Shown: in pieces, positions 1 to 11,128 of the stretch
How positions within the stretch are numbered: position 1 is the stretch's first letter
Layout: the number at the start of each line of letters is the position of its first letter
Assembly: GCF_032854445.1 (NCBI RefSeq)
Contig: NW_027018035.1
Location: forward strand, 1-64,000
Origin: Liolophura sinensis
Taxonomy: Eukaryota > Mollusca > Polyplacophora > Chitonida > Chitonidae
Length of the DNA: 64,000 nt
Direction: 5' to 3'
Position numbers and translations under genes: made by a program
The notes under the pieces: model-generated
Seen by the model: only the letters and a program-made list of their open reading frames with translations
Told to the model about the DNA's origin: nothing
The model's database searches: none

Positions 1-176
1 TATTTATTTTCTGTGCTAAACACTGTTGGCGATAATATACTGCCCTGAGGTAACCCATTTCCTGATCATGAAAGCCGGAAAGAGTGAAACCGCATCCGAA
101 ACTGACGATCAGATAAAAATTCTATTATGAATATTGATAATCGGCCTTTAAGGCCCCATATCAGCAAGGTCAATTT
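1..176 (-). pseudogene. LINE-A copy L1, RT fragment of ORF2
   Basis: Antisense piece of the LINE-A reverse transcriptase palm. The reverse complement encodes the motif-B-like string LPQGSILSP (complement of about 41-57), preceded by the segment that reads LKGRLSIFIIEFLSDRQF, and it carries a stop. It runs off the left edge of the window and ends near 176, short of motif A. It closely matches the RT at 12300-12550 and 60120-60300. It is non-functional. Confidence 0.85.
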
Positions 177-233
177 TTTCTTCTCTTGGTAGCCACTGTT
201 ATAATCCCAGGGGAAGCCATAATATATTTATAT

Positions 234-812
234 TAATTTCACCTCACGTGCCCCCACCCGCCACGAAGTGCCAACAGGGACGAATAGACCCCTGCGGATG
301 ACCAGCAGAGGACTAGAAACAGGGAATCCACGCACGGTATACTCGAACAGATTGAGTTATACCAAAGGTTAAATCCAATCTACTCGATTGGCCCATTAGC
401 CACCGTCTTCTACACTGACCCCGAACAAGAGCATTTGGGGAAATACCACTTCACATCGCAGTCACTGAAAGAAATGACCAAACGGGACAAACTTGACGTG
501 ACCAGCCGATTGATCGAACTGGGCCTATCCGACATCCCGTCTCTCTCCACGTAAGGGCCAAAGTGGCGTGTTGGAGGTGAGGATATCGCAAGACCAACAC
601 AACCTCAGCCACCAGGATCCCGTCCTCGGAGATTACGGGGCGCAACACACGGTAAAGAGCTGGCTTTCCGGTTGCCTCTCACGCAACCGCGAAGATGTGA
701 GCCTATTATATTCACCGGGCTCACACAGGAGAGCTCTAGAGTAGTCGTCTTTTACGACAAGCTTGCCTAGAGGGCTGAGGCCCGATTCTTACCACCCCGG
801 AAACCCAACGGG
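234..812 (-). mobile_element. LINE-A 5'UTR, antisense, without its body (L1)
   Basis: Antisense copy of the LINE-A 5'UTR. It shares with 15378-15928, 30665-31350, 37838-38414 and 45438-46110 the blocks around the cacgaagtgccaac, tactcgaacagattga and gggatcctggtggctga-like strings and the terminal ccccgtggggtttccgg end. No ORF1 follows it: about 58 unassigned bases (177-233) separate it from an RT fragment. The 5' terminus at 812 abuts a sense-oriented LINE-A 3' end, so the two copies meet head to middle. Confidence 0.85.
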
Positions 813-994
813 TGTGTCGTATCGGGCATTCTCGTCTAACACACAATGTTCGACATCAAACACATTCCGGTTGAGTGGGTCGACTTTGCCCATGTTCGGC
901 AAAGATTCTACACAGTCAACTCTATATAATTTGCTTGACAGCATCGCTGGAAATGCTGTCATAAAATGTCAGGGCGCGTGGCCTATATCATAGA
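812..994 (+). pseudogene. LINE-A copy L2, ORF2 C-terminus
   Basis: Sense-strand C-terminal tail of ORF2. It encodes the stretch that in better copies carries a C-x2-C-x7-H-x4-C motif followed by FAHVRQRFYTVNSIYDLFDSIAGNAV. Here the motif is damaged: the first cysteine pair lies in a lost segment, while VDFAHVRQRF and LLDSIAGNAVIK are clear. Such a C-terminal CCHC finger follows RNase H in I- and R1-like LINEs and may help bind RNA or DNA. Everything upstream is missing. Confidence 0.8.
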
Positions 995-1262
995 ACATAA
1001 ATTTTAATTGTTTTAAATCTCTGTAGATTTAAAGTTATATACATACAGATTTCTTCTAAATTTTTTTTGGTCTTCGAGTTTGAATTGTTTTTTTTTATCT
1101 AATTTTAAACATGTTATAATATTTTCTTTTGTTTTAGATGTTTTCACTATCATATCGAAAACCTCAACCGCCCTCGTACTTTTACCTTGTTCTCGCCACG
1201 ATATGGCTGAGATACTGCCAATGTAGCATTAAGCCATAATCATTCATTTATTCGTTCATTTT
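995..1262 (+). mobile_element. LINE-A copy L2, 3'UTR and 3' terminus
   Basis: A/T-rich 3'UTR ending in the LINE-A terminal module. Positions 1195-1230 hold the hairpin region CGCCAC...GTAGCA, with the right arm decayed, then TTAAGCCATAAT and an irregular ATTC-like repeat (cattcatttattcgttcatt). It matches 17380-17645 and 42770-43052. Confidence 0.85.
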
Positions 1263-1404
1263 AGCGCGGCTGGATCGTCAACAACAAAATATGTACCTCG
1301 GTTGCACTTTGATTGCAACCGGTAATATACCCAACGTGGCCATCTAATTCAACGCGATCAAAATACCGTGTATATGTCCGCGGGAACAATCCTGAAGCAG
1401 ACCG

Positions 1405-1800
1405 CCACAGGTTTTACCAGACTGTCCATATTTACTTACAAGAGAAGACTCATTGTAAAACTTGGAGCGTAAGCGTTTGATGAAATAACATTGACACACC
1501 AGTTTGTCCAGTAATAAGTTTGATCGAAGTCGTCAACAGCACACAGGATCTAGCAAATGGTACAAGGCGAGATATGTACACGCCATAAGCAGAACGTTTC
1601 CGTATATTGCTGTCCAAGTAAGGATAATTTACAATGTCAAAATTGAAACAATCCGTCTTGTAATATCTGGTACAGGGGGAAGCCGTTTTGTACATCTTAT
1701 CTAGATCTCATATTTGTACAGTCTAGAGAGTCTTTGGTTTCATTACAGTTCAGTGAAGGTGGAAAAATATCTTCAAAACCCGTTTAGTGAATGAGAAAGA
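1405..1800 (-). pseudogene. Penelope-like element fragment P1 (RT C-terminal part)
   Basis: Antisense fragment of a Penelope-like element (PLE) RT. The reverse complement encodes FNFDIVNYPYLDSNI followed by AYGVYISRLVPFARSC, the conserved block just after the catalytic YxDD region in this PLE group. Weaker similarity to the upstream segment of P2 (5573-5760) continues to about 1800, but the YIDD core is missing. Stops and frameshifts are present, so this is a dead copy. Confidence 0.8.
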
Positions 1801-4160
1801 TACATAGGACGAAATTTTCAGTGCATCCACAAAATAACGGCGTGAAATATTAACAGTGACTTTATATTTGAGGTTTGAAACAGCCCAATACTTCAACTTG
1901 GAACATACATATCAAACATGGACAAAGTAATTCGATGAGATATTTGTACAGATGCATCCAAATGTCTTCAAGTATCCTAGACAGCAGCTGTCCATAGAAA
2001 GTCTGTATTTGTCTATGGACGTGTAATTAGAGACATGTAAGACATGTAATTTCATATGAATTAGATCGGATGAAGTCGGTGTTTCCTTTTACTGAATTGA
2101 CAACATATCTTAGTCTAAAAATACTACATTTCCGAAATTATCGACAGCTCGCGTGACAGTCACTGTCGATGCCAATATAGTGTTGTTGTAAAGAGTCCAA
2201 TCACTGTTAGGTTACTGGTTCCGGTAGAATATAAATCTTCAAGGTTTCTACATCTTTTTGTTCAGCACCTCCTGACAAGTTTGTCCGTCACAAACATCGT
2301 ATATTCACTGTTATGTCGTGTCTGTGCAGAACAGTTCATCCTTCCAGTGCATTGTGAGGTCAATGGAAGAAGAAAGACGTCGGTGAAAGCATCGAGGTAA
2401 TCAGACACCTGAAAATGCAACAATTGTACAGAGACTGGGTGGAAGCAGGAAACCGTGCTTCGTACACCAGCCTTTGCTAAACATTCTTCTACAATGAAGA
2501 CAGAGACAATAGTACCAAAACGTGTGGTATTAAAGACCGGACTGCATTGAAAGGTTTGTTCCTGTCAGAGAGGGTGTATTTCACTTTATTGATCAGTATC
2601 ATCATCTGTTGTGTATCAGGAAATGTTTTGACATTTAGAAGCATTATGTCGATCGCAAATAAGGACGTTAGAACCACGTTTCTACACCTTGTAATTTATA
2701 CTTCCGTCTGGTTTTGTGTCGCCTGTCATGTGACCAGTTATTATAATTGTATTCAGTTGCAACAAAGAAAACTCAGACTTCTGGTCGCTCGGCTATAGCA
2801 ATGTACTTTTTCAAAACATATGAAAAATCTCAATTTTTCTTGACATTGTTTTCGCGCATTTCTTTGCTTCTCACTAATTACCGCCAGTACGGTAATTTTC
2901 TCTTATAACAATAAAAAATGTTCCATTTTATCCGGGTCATTTGACAGATTTAACTTGTGACATCTTTAGTGCATTGTCAATAACGTTGGCTTAATGTATC
3001 TATTACTATCACTAATGGAAACGGTGCACATTTACATACCAGAAGTGGAAGACAGAAAGTGAAACAAGAAATTACGGATGCTTGAAGGCGGTTTATTTTT
3101 GAAATCCAGTTTTCTAGTCGTATAAATCATGAGCTCCGCTTCCGCCAATAAATGTGAAAATAACACTATTAAGAGAAATAGTCTGGATTACAGCGCAAAA
3201 GTAGTCAAATACAAAACAATAAAACCTAACTGTTATAGGTTTTTTCCGCTTACGATAAATGTCAACTTCTCTTATAAGAAAGTTTTTTATCCGAAACAAT
3301 CAACATTTGCTGTGTTCCCATTTTCTTGTATGGTGTCCATTGTCAACTGTCAATTGTTTTACTTGAAACCTACAGATGTTCACCCTGTCATTGGCGTAAA
3401 GTCAATAAGAGTATTTCTCAAGAGGTGTGCCGCAACTTTTTAACACGAAATGGCATCCTCGATCCGGGCATATTCCATGAGTGTTTTACGCAGTCGACGC
3501 TGGTGTATGTATGTATACGTCTGGTTTAACGTCGTACTTATCTTTTTTTTTTATTCATGCGGTGCTGTTATGATAAAATTCCTAAAAGCCATCGGTCTAT
3601 TTTAAAATTTGCCATTTCTATACCCTATGCTAAAACGTGTAGTAATAATAGTTTGAATGTGATTACCGTATTTTGGGATTTGGGATATTGACAATTTCAT
3701 GACGAAAGTGTCCTACCTCAAAAGTAGCTGAAAAATTGCGGTGTGGCCTCATATATAATCATTCATTCATTCAGCTTGATTTCAATGTTAACTGCATCGC
3801 GGTTTAATTCTTTTAAAGTCAGGTACTTTCATTCGGCTACAGTGTTTCAATGCGATTCTTTCCCTGTACTCGTCTGTATTCACTGTTGAATAACCTCTCC
3901 ACTGTGTAAAGTACATTGATGGATGATGTTAATAGCTGCCAATGTACACCAATTTCTAAAACAAAGTTTAACACAAAACGAATGTAAGCAAGTACATGTA
4001 CCCAATGTACAAAATTAACAGGCATTCCTATATTTAGAGAGGTGGTCAACACTGCTCAGTGGTGACCAAAACACGCATTGAATGTGCTAGGCGCATGTAT
4101 TTTATCAGTAGCCAAATGGTGTCGCCCTACTCTGCTAATTTATGAGTTGTCGTTAATCAA
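1801..4160. other. No gene recognised; AT-rich unique-looking sequence
   Basis: About 2.4 kb without any repeat family or convincing exon that I can identify. The only open frame of note is 2547-2798 (+, 83 codons), whose product has two hydrophobic stretches (residues 9-27 and 46-63) with a GNVL string in the first. That is faintly like transmembrane helix 1 of a rhodopsin-type receptor, but it lacks the helix 2 motifs and has no supporting splice context, so it is probably chance. Other frames look random. Confidence 0.5.
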
Positions 4161-4161
4161 A

Positions 4162-4199
4162 AGATTATCTCGCATTCCAGGAAGATTATCTCGCATTCC
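4162..4199. repeat. Short tandem duplication, 17-bp unit
   Basis: The unit gattatctcgcattcca occurs twice, separated by four bases (ggaa). The second copy runs into the left target-site duplication of the adjacent SINE, so this is the pre-insertion genomic sequence. Confidence 0.8.
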
Positions 4200-4208
4200 A
4201 ACTGATTG

Positions 4209-4475
4209 GGGGGCCTCCGTGGCTCAGTCGGTTAGCGCGCTAGCACAGCGCCATGACCCTGGAGTCTCTCACCAATACGGTCGCTGTGAGTTCAAGTCCA
4301 GCTCATGCTGGCTTCCTCTCCGGCCGTAGGTGGGAAGGTCTGTCATCAACCTGCGGATGGTCGTGGGTTTCACCCGGGCTGTGCCCGGTTTCCTCCCACC
4401 ATAATGCTGGCCGCCGTCGTACAAGTGAAATATTCTTGAGTACGACGTAAAACACCAATCAAATAAATAAATAAA
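4209..4475 (+). mobile_element. SINE1, full-length tRNA-derived copy with TSD
   Basis: Complete SINE flanked by a perfect 12-bp target-site duplication, TCCAACTGATTG, at 4197-4208 and 4476-4487. The RNA polymerase III A box-like TGGCTCAGTCGG is at 4220-4231 and a B box-like GAGTTCAAGTCC at 4288-4299. A central domain follows (ATGGTCGTGGGTTT..., ACCATAATGCTGGC), then a 3' hairpin (4415-4447) and an (AAAT)n tail. It shows few disruptions and is probably the youngest SINE1 in the window. It is not a functional tRNA because the cloverleaf is incomplete. Confidence 0.93.
4415..4447 (+). other. SINE1 3' hairpin (candidate RT recognition element)
   Basis: The 8-bp arms CGTCGTAC and GTACGACG pair perfectly. 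An inner AAG/CTT stem closes a nine-base loop, TGAAATATT, with a GA bulge on the 3' side. TAAAACACCAA and the AAAT repeats follow. The loop and the double-stem arrangement match the 3' ends of LINE-A and SINE2. A role in priming reverse transcription is inferred by analogy with LINE/SINE pairs that share 3' tails. Confidence 0.7.
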
Positions 4476-4706
4476 TCCAACTGATTGCCTGTTCAACGTG
4501 GCGAAGTTACTCAACATTATGTAGATAATGCATCTAGCGACCAGTTGAGTTGAATGACACAAATATGAAGCAGAGTGCCAGTTGCAGAGATCTTCAATTG
4601 ATTTATTACAAGAAACATATACTTAAGTCACAGTGATTATTTTCATTTTTGTTTCACCTATACATTTGCCCACATGTAACACAACACTATTCCACTAACT
4701 CATCTT

Positions 4707-5998
4707 AAATATAAGCGTCATGTCTCACGTTCGTATACCATTCGCAGTCCGTCAAGGGCGTTCCAGGTCGATACTCGCAAACTCCATTTCGAAAACAACG
4801 TTTACACTAGCTCCCAAAGACAAAGGTATGTAAGAAATCATGCAAATAGAAATAAAGCCCGTAACACACAAGAGAGACAGTTGATATTCCAGGCATAAAT
4901 TCCATATCAAAGTTCAAAGTACATGAATGAGTTTCAGGTCAAATAACAATTAAACAAGCTATGTCAGTCGCGTAATGAGCATGGCTGCCTTTACAGCCCC
5001 TAGCCCCAGGTTAAGCGGTATTAGATACAGCTCGAATTTGACTAGCGTTACAGACCTTAACCGGTCAGGTTGTGTTGACGTGTGAAGTCAGGTTGTTCTA
5101 AAGTAACGGACGATTACATCTTTCTCGTTAATATGTAAGGATCTCGTACTACACAGGCGCCCTCTATGATGTTATACATGACATGTTGGTCTGTATAAAA
5201 TCTGTATACAAGAAAGGCGGGTACACTCTGCAACAAGCGCCATCTATGTTGTTACATACCATGTACGCGATAGACATGTACATAAGAATAAAAGTGCGGT
5301 CTATGTGGTTGATCACAATGCAGATCGCCACAGACTCTGAACGCTCTGTCCCTACCGGCCAACGAGGGTGTTATAGTCCTTGTGAACTTTGAGAAACTTA
5401 GAACGAAGGCGTTTGATGGAGTATCCTTGACAAACTTATGACGAAGATTAAAGTCATCACAATTTATGCAAGATCTGATAAATGCTACAAGGCGAGATAT
5501 CTACAGGCAATATGCAGGATATTGATATATTGTTATCCAAATAAGGATAATTTACAATATCAAAATTGAAATCGATAATTGAAAGGTATAGATCCAAATA
5601 AGATGTACCATGAGGACTATCTGTTGTCTCCTTTAAATTCAATGAAGGCGGATAGATTTCCTTCACCGCTTCAGCAATATGGGGGCAATTTAACGCCAGT
5701 AGATCATCAATATACCGCTTGGTAAATGAAAAGGAACGAGCTTTAAAAATATTATTTTTAAGTAATTTGCGCATGTAGTCGTATTCATATGAAAACAGGT
5801 ATAGGTCTGTCAAAAGAGGCGCACAAGTGGTACCCATTGGAATACCTATGCACTGTTGATAAATGTATCCCCGAATTTCACATAGATGTTATTAATGAGA
5901 AATGCAAGTACTTCAATAAATAATGTTACATCCCACGAGTGGTAACCTTTATAAATAGTAGAACTAAAGAAAGTCTTATTGCTTCTGTCGTTAATGGC
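4707..5998 (-). pseudogene. Penelope-like element copy P2, with RT catalytic core
   Basis: Antisense PLE copy. The reverse complement of about 5457-5837 encodes MGTTCAPLLTDLYLFSYE, RYIDDLLALN (the catalytic YxDD, motif C) and NFDIVNYPYLDNN. A one-base frameshift near 5840 separates this from the upstream WDVTLFIEVLAFLINNIYVKFGD segment. The 3' noncoding region (4707-5400) aligns with that of P3. The N-terminal half of the RT is absent and no GIY-YIG nuclease is visible. The product would copy element RNA primed from chromosomal ends or nicks, but this copy is dead. Confidence 0.88.
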
Positions 5999-6696
5999 TT
6001 GGTGTCGACTTGAATGCAGAGTCGGTTTTCATGTCGTTTTTAGTCAGTTGGGGAGATATTGGTGTGACCTACATCACCACTGTTCTCAGTCGAGGACAGT
6101 AAGTATGCAAGTGGTTGTTTTTGATTGGATGAGCTATGATTTAGTTAGAAATAAAAACACTTGCCTGGCGGTTGAAGGGTGCAGTTCATACTAAATCAAT
6201 TTGACACTAGTTGTCGTAAGTTCTGTGTTTCTCTCGTCGGGTCGTTCTCTCCCAGTACAACTGATTAGAAGAACGCTGCCGGCCAATCATCAGCAGCTTG
6301 GCCTGTTCCGTTTCTATTGCGGTCCAGAAAGTCTTGCGCGACACAGGAGCACTGTTGTCCTCGTTACATTTAAGGAGGTTAAAATCGAATATCCGTGGCA
6401 TATTAATTTTTGTCGAAACAAGTTCTGACCTTCATTAAAATTGTAAACCACACCAAATCTAATAACCGCTACATGTGGAATAAGCAGACTCCTTCAGTAC
6501 ATTGCTATCAACTTTCATGTCGAATAATATTCCCATTGAAAATCTCTGTTAAGCCCACCCTTGGGATTTTAGAATAAAGTCCTGTTCACGCAAGACGTGC
6601 CTTTGCACATATCTGTTGCTTCTTTTAAACCTAGTGGATTTGATAAACACTGAAACAATTAAGGATGGTGTCTCTGAAATTTATGCCAGGAATACT
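5999..6696. other. No gene recognised
   Basis: About 700 bases between P2 and an old SINE1 relic. Short frames on both strands (for example 6201-6428) have no motif that I recognise and no repeat match elsewhere in the window. Confidence 0.5.
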
Positions 6697-6858
6697 TGCG
6701 TAGAGGCTTCGGTCGTACGTGAGGACGTCGGTCAGCAACCGACGAGTGGTCGTGGGTTTCCGCTGGACACTGTCCGGTTGTTCTTACAATAATTTTAACT
6801 GCAATCGTATAAGTAAAATATTCCTGAGTACGGCGTAAATTTGAAATCAAATAAGTAG
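6697..6858 (+). mobile_element. SINE1 relic, 3' two-thirds, strongly diverged
   Basis: Diverged SINE1 lacking the tRNA-like head. The GTGGTCGTGGGTTTCC central block (6745-6760), the cgtataagtaaaatattcctgagtacggcgtaaa 3' module (split by changes) and the tail aatcaaata are all recognisable. It is much older than the copy at 4209. No duplication was found around it. Confidence 0.75.
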
Positions 6859-6869
6859 TATAACGGGAA

Positions 6870-6902
6870 AATATCGTAAGTGGATAATATCGTAAGTGGA
6901 TA
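6870..6902. repeat. Tandem duplication of a 16-bp unit
   Basis: The string aatatcgtaagtggat occurs twice in direct succession. No function is suggested. Confidence 0.75.
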
Positions 6903-7289
6903 TGTCCATGTACAATATGGGATATTGGTTAAACGAGCGCATTGATTTTCTTAACTATTTACGTAATAAATTTTCTATTTCCATCAAAAAATATACACTG
7001 TACAAACCAAAAATGCTATCTAAAACGTACTCATGGGCTCATGGGTCAATCAAGTATTACATGTCTAATGTGACACCTTCTTCATTAGGTGGGAGACGGA
7101 GGAGTTCGCGGTGGGGAATTGGGTGTGCTCATTAAGGCCAAACTTCATGTGGTGTTCGTGGTGGAGTTCCTGCTGGGTATATCCCCGGCTTCAGATATCG
7201 TCTATGTTGGCACTCCTTGGTGGGTGGGGAACACATTGAGCGAGTTTTAGTTATATATATATATATATATATTATTGAATATCTGGCAG

Positions 7290-8271
7290 CTGGCATAATT
7301 CCTGACAAGAATCAACATATTATTGAACTGTCCGAAGTGGCAATCTGCAAGGAATTAAAATGACAGGGTGTTACTAGAGTGAAGCGCTTCACTAGGAAAA
7401 AAACTGGTAACATGCTAAAATTAAATACGTATCTCTTGACCTTTTTAACGGTACTTCTTTTCCATCATACAAGTACATTGGCACGTATATGGTCAATGTG
7501 GTGTTATATATCCCTAACTCAACACGTTGTTTCACTTGCCAAAACTTTCGTCACGGGAAGGGCCAATGCAAACTAGTTGTTTTAGATGCGGCAGTGAAGG
7601 TCACGATGGTTTCTACTGTAGCAGCACAGTTAAGTGTTGCATTTTCGGTGGAGATCTTATGGCCTCCTAACGACTATTAGATTTCCGTTAAAGAAAAGCA
7701 AATAATAGATTTAGAAACTAAAAACAATATTTCTTATCAGAAGGCCCGCAAATTGGCCTCGCGTTCTAGTACTTCACCGCAGACTTCAATTTGGCAATGT
7801 GGTCAACCGAGCTACTCAAACTTCCTTAATTCGGCCCATGACCCCCATGATTTGGAAACGATAAACCTAGTGTTCTGTACCTTTTGAGCCGTCTGCTTAA
7901 CGTGCGGGTAATTCTTGCTCAACCCAGACTAATGCAGTACAGCATATAAAACCAGTAAATAATACACAACAATCTGATAACCCTGAACCTTATCAATCCA
8001 AAAACAAAACTGACAGGACTAAGTCCGGAAATAAATCTCATAATCATATAATAGATCTAGTGGTCCCACACAGCGCCTCCCTAAGGCCACTAGGAAACTT
8101 GTCCAAACTTTTCATAACTTTGTATCGTTGGAGGATGTTGTTTCTTCGACATGGGTGTGAGGTGGATAAATACATCACCTGGACCTGTGAGATCTTTTAG
8201 CTGATCTCCAAGGAAGGGTCGTCCTCGGTCCAAACATACAGATAAATCTCCTGTACGTCTGACAAAATTTT
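7290..8271 (+). pseudogene. L3 ORF1 (gag-like zinc-knuckle protein), broken
   Basis: Nucleic-acid-binding gag-like protein of the LINE ribonucleoprotein. The N-terminal third is deleted. KRFTRKKTGNMLKLNTYLLTF (from 7379) matches the other copies, and the first knuckle, CFTCQNFRHGKGQC (7528-7569, C-x2-C-x4-H-x4-C), is intact in another frame, so at least one frameshift lies between them. Knuckles 2 and 3 are frame-shifted and mutated. The serine/proline/lysine-rich C-terminus (7900-8270) is recognisable but broken. Confidence 0.8.
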
Positions 8272-9803
8272 ACAATGAAATTGCCGACGTCTTAAGGTAA
8301 ATTTTATCGAAATAACACAGGTAGTTCAATCATTAAATCCTACAGCTCTTTGTCTTCGTGAGACTCACCTGAAGAAATCTGACAGATAAAATAACTCTTA
8401 CAAATTATTTATTGCACACTACTTATTCAAATGGAAAGGAGCGAACTATAGACACCTAATCTATCTTCATAAGTAACACGATTCTGCACAGCCCTGTTGC
8501 TCTGAATACAGAGCTCCAGGATGTGGCCGTTCGTGTTTCATTGCCTAAAACAATTACATATGAAGGGTGCATATTCACCCGAACACTCCTTTTTGTCAGC
8601 TTCTCAGTTACATAATTTGAAAGATCAATTACCTAACTCTTTTATAACAATGAGAGATTTTAAGTTTGAAAATAGTATATGGGGCAGTGATAACATATAT
8701 AATAAGGGCAAAATTACTGGAAGACTTCCTATCTAAGGAGCAAGTGTGTTATTTTTATAATGGTTCTAACATTATAATAGAGCTTCTTTTGCTATCGATC
8801 TCTCTACCACTCTTTTTTTCGTTGATCTGATGATCGTTGCGGTAGTGATCTTTTCGTCTTATTCTAGAGTATATCATTTTTAATTCTTTCGAACGTGTAG
8901 CTAGGTGGAAATTCGATAATCAGATTGCATTTGAGATGTTGTGCAGGGTTGATATTATCCCAGCGGGTCTGAGTGCAGCAGATGTTGCTGTTTCAAAATT
9001 CAATGAGCTTGTTTTACGAGCCAAATGTGAAGCCTTCAAGAACCTCAAAAAGGCCGAGCAAAGTTTTAATATGTGTCCTACTGATTAGGTTGTCGATTGC
9101 TCAAGTCTACGAGACTTCTGAACCACTGAAGATTCTCTTGGACTTGCATAATGATATTTGGATTACCGGTAATTTTCCACCGTCATGGAAGGAGGAGTCT
9201 ATTATTCCGCTTCCCAAACCAGGTAAAGATCATACTGCTCCGACTAATTACCGCCCCATACCTGTTACCAGGTGTGTCGGTGGACTATGGAACGGGTGAT
9301 AAATGATAGGCTTGTTTGGTTTGCAGAAACAAACAATTTAATATCTAATATACGGTGTGGTTTTCCGGAAGGTCGATCAACTTTAGATGACCTTGTTCGA
9401 TTTGAAACCTTCGTTCGGGATGGGTTTATTAATAATGAACATGTGGTGTCGATATTTGTCGACCTTTAAAAAGGCCTACGATACCACATGGAAATATGGG
9501 ATTTTAGAGATAAAGAGATGGGCCTCAAAGATCGATTACCGATATTTAAAATAAAATTTTTATCTGATCTAAAGGTTAAGGCACGGGTGAGGTCCACTCT
9601 TTCTGACTCATCCGAAGGAAATGGGTGTACCCCTGGACAGCTTTCCATCCCCTACTACGTTCATCATAAAAATCAATTGTTCGGCTAAAACTGTAACATT
9701 GGTACAGAGGCTTCTTGATTTGTTAATGATTTCCTGATATGTCACCGTGCTAAAATATAAATAACCTAAAAGGTCAGCTGCAGCGTTGTCTCAATGAGAT
9801 CGA
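8271..9803 (+). pseudogene. L3 ORF2, EN and N-terminal RT, broken
   Basis: Endonuclease-reverse transcriptase that would nick target DNA and copy the RNA by target-primed reverse transcription. The EN motif normally reading GDFNAHN is degraded to RDFKFEN (near 8650-8670), losing both the Asp and the Asn. A linker with KNLKKAEQSFN is at about 9030-9075. RT fingers read NYRPIPVTR, MERVINDRLVWF and CGFPEGRSTLDDLVRFETF; motif A ends FVDL (about 9455-9467), after which the frame shifts. Several stops and frameshifts are present. Confidence 0.85.
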
Positions 9804-10035
9804 GAATAAATGATTATGGTTTAACGTCACAAGGTTTTCGATATGATACTGTAAACAACAAAAAGTACAGACATGTTTAAAACCATCAAAAAAGAAAATA
9901 AAAGGAGTGTAAACTCGAAAACCAGCATATTTTTAAAATAGTATATCTAGAAATTTATATGTATACTACAGTTTATCTATGGATATTAACGACAATTAAA
10001 AGTTATATTTATGACATAGGCAGATGGCCATTAAA

Positions 10036-10430
10036 TATTTTATGACAACATCGCCAGCGATACTGTCAAATAAATCATATAGAGTTCACTATGTAGAAAC
10101 TTTGCAGAAACATGGGCAAAGCCCACACAGTCAACCCGGATATGTTTGATGCCATATTGTGCGTCACATTCAACACATTCGGGAGCACACTGCTGCCATC
10201 TAAGATGAAACTGTGTGTCAGATGAGAATGTCCAATACGACACCTCCTTAAAACTATTTGGTCTCTGCGAGACATTTGACAAGTATATGGGCATTGTAGC
10301 CAATGACAGAATAAATAGCATGCAGTTTATTATGCATTTCTAAGACCCATATTTAAGAATATTAGACTCTGTCAGTATACGGTATTCTAACCCGAGATAC
10401 AGGTTTATACAGGGGCAGCTTTCGAATGAA
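10036..10430 (-). pseudogene. L4 ORF2 C-terminus, outer copy
   Basis: First (outer) copy of the duplicated end. The reverse complement encodes RCRIGHSHLTHSF and a C-x2-C finger beginning CVECDAQYGIKHI, then FAHVSAKFLHSELYMIYL, so the CCHC motif is nearly complete (C-x2-C-x7-H then V-x-C). It ends at the RNase H boundary where the second copy begins. Confidence 0.8.
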
Positions 10431-11128
10431 TAAATAAATGATTATGGCTTAACGCCACATCGGCAATATTTCAGCCATATCGTGGCGAGAACAAGGTGAT
10501 AATATGAACATCAAAAGCAAAACAAAAAGCACATACATGTTTAAAATCGTATAAAAGAAAAATTAGAATTAAAACTCTAAAACCAGGATTATAGTACCAT
10601 GTATAAATCTATATTTATATAACTGTTTATCTATGGGTATTTATGACAATTAAAATTTATAATTTTATGATATAGGCCAATGACCTTCAAATAATGTATG
10701 ACAACATCGCCAGCGATGCTGTCAAATAATCAAATATAGAGTTGACCGTGTAGAACCTTTGCCTAACATGGCCAAAGCCTACACAGTCAACCAATGTTTG
10801 ATGCCATATTGGCCATCACATCCAACACACTCAGGTATGTTTGATGCCATATTGGTTATCAAATCCAACACACTCGGGAGCACTGCTCCCATCTAGATGA
10901 AATTGTGTGTAGATGAGAATGCCCAATACGACACCTCGTTAAAACTACTTGGTCTCTGCGAGATATTTGACAATGGACAGGATGACAGGGTGAATGACAT
11001 GCAGTTTATTATGGATCTGCGGGTCCCATTCACCCTGTCAAAGGCGACGGAATATACTTAAGGATATTAGACTTCACGTCAGTATAAGGGATCTTAACCC
11101 GAGATACAGGTTAATATAGGGCAGCTTT
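10427..11128 (-). repeat. Tandem duplication of the LINE-A 3' end inside L4
   Basis: Positions 9804-10426 and 10427-11128 are two consecutive copies of the same part: 3' terminus, 3'UTR, ORF2 C-terminus and the end of RNase H. Both end at the same string, gggcagctttcg (10416-10427 and 11117-11128), and only the second continues into RNase H. Within it a segment of about 47 bp around gtttgatgccatattgg (10792-10885) is duplicated again. Confidence 0.8.

Larger units (their letters stand above)
7135..9803 (+). mobile_element. LINE-A copy L3, left part (interrupted by L4)
   Basis: Sense copy comprising a truncated 5'UTR (about 7140-7275, ending in a (TA)n tract), ORF1 with an N-terminal deletion, and ORF2 as far as the RT segment that encodes LNEIE. 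It stops at 9803 where L4 is inserted, and it resumes at 15929. The 10-bp duplication ATGAGATCGA at 9794-9803 and 15929-15938 proves that the two halves were once contiguous. Confidence 0.92.

Noticed and set aside
3129-3443. 104-codon plus-strand frame as a host gene
   Set aside because: Low-complexity composition, no motif, no conserved context; expected by chance in AT-rich DNA of this length.
4209-4302. tRNA gene on the plus strand
   Set aside because: A and B box-like strings are present, but no cloverleaf can be completed, and the sequence continues into a SINE body with its own tail and target duplication.
5183-5392. 69-codon plus-strand frame in P2 as a gene
   Set aside because: It lies in the antisense 3' noncoding repeat region of the Penelope-like element, and a similar frame at 31955-32179 comes from the same repeats.
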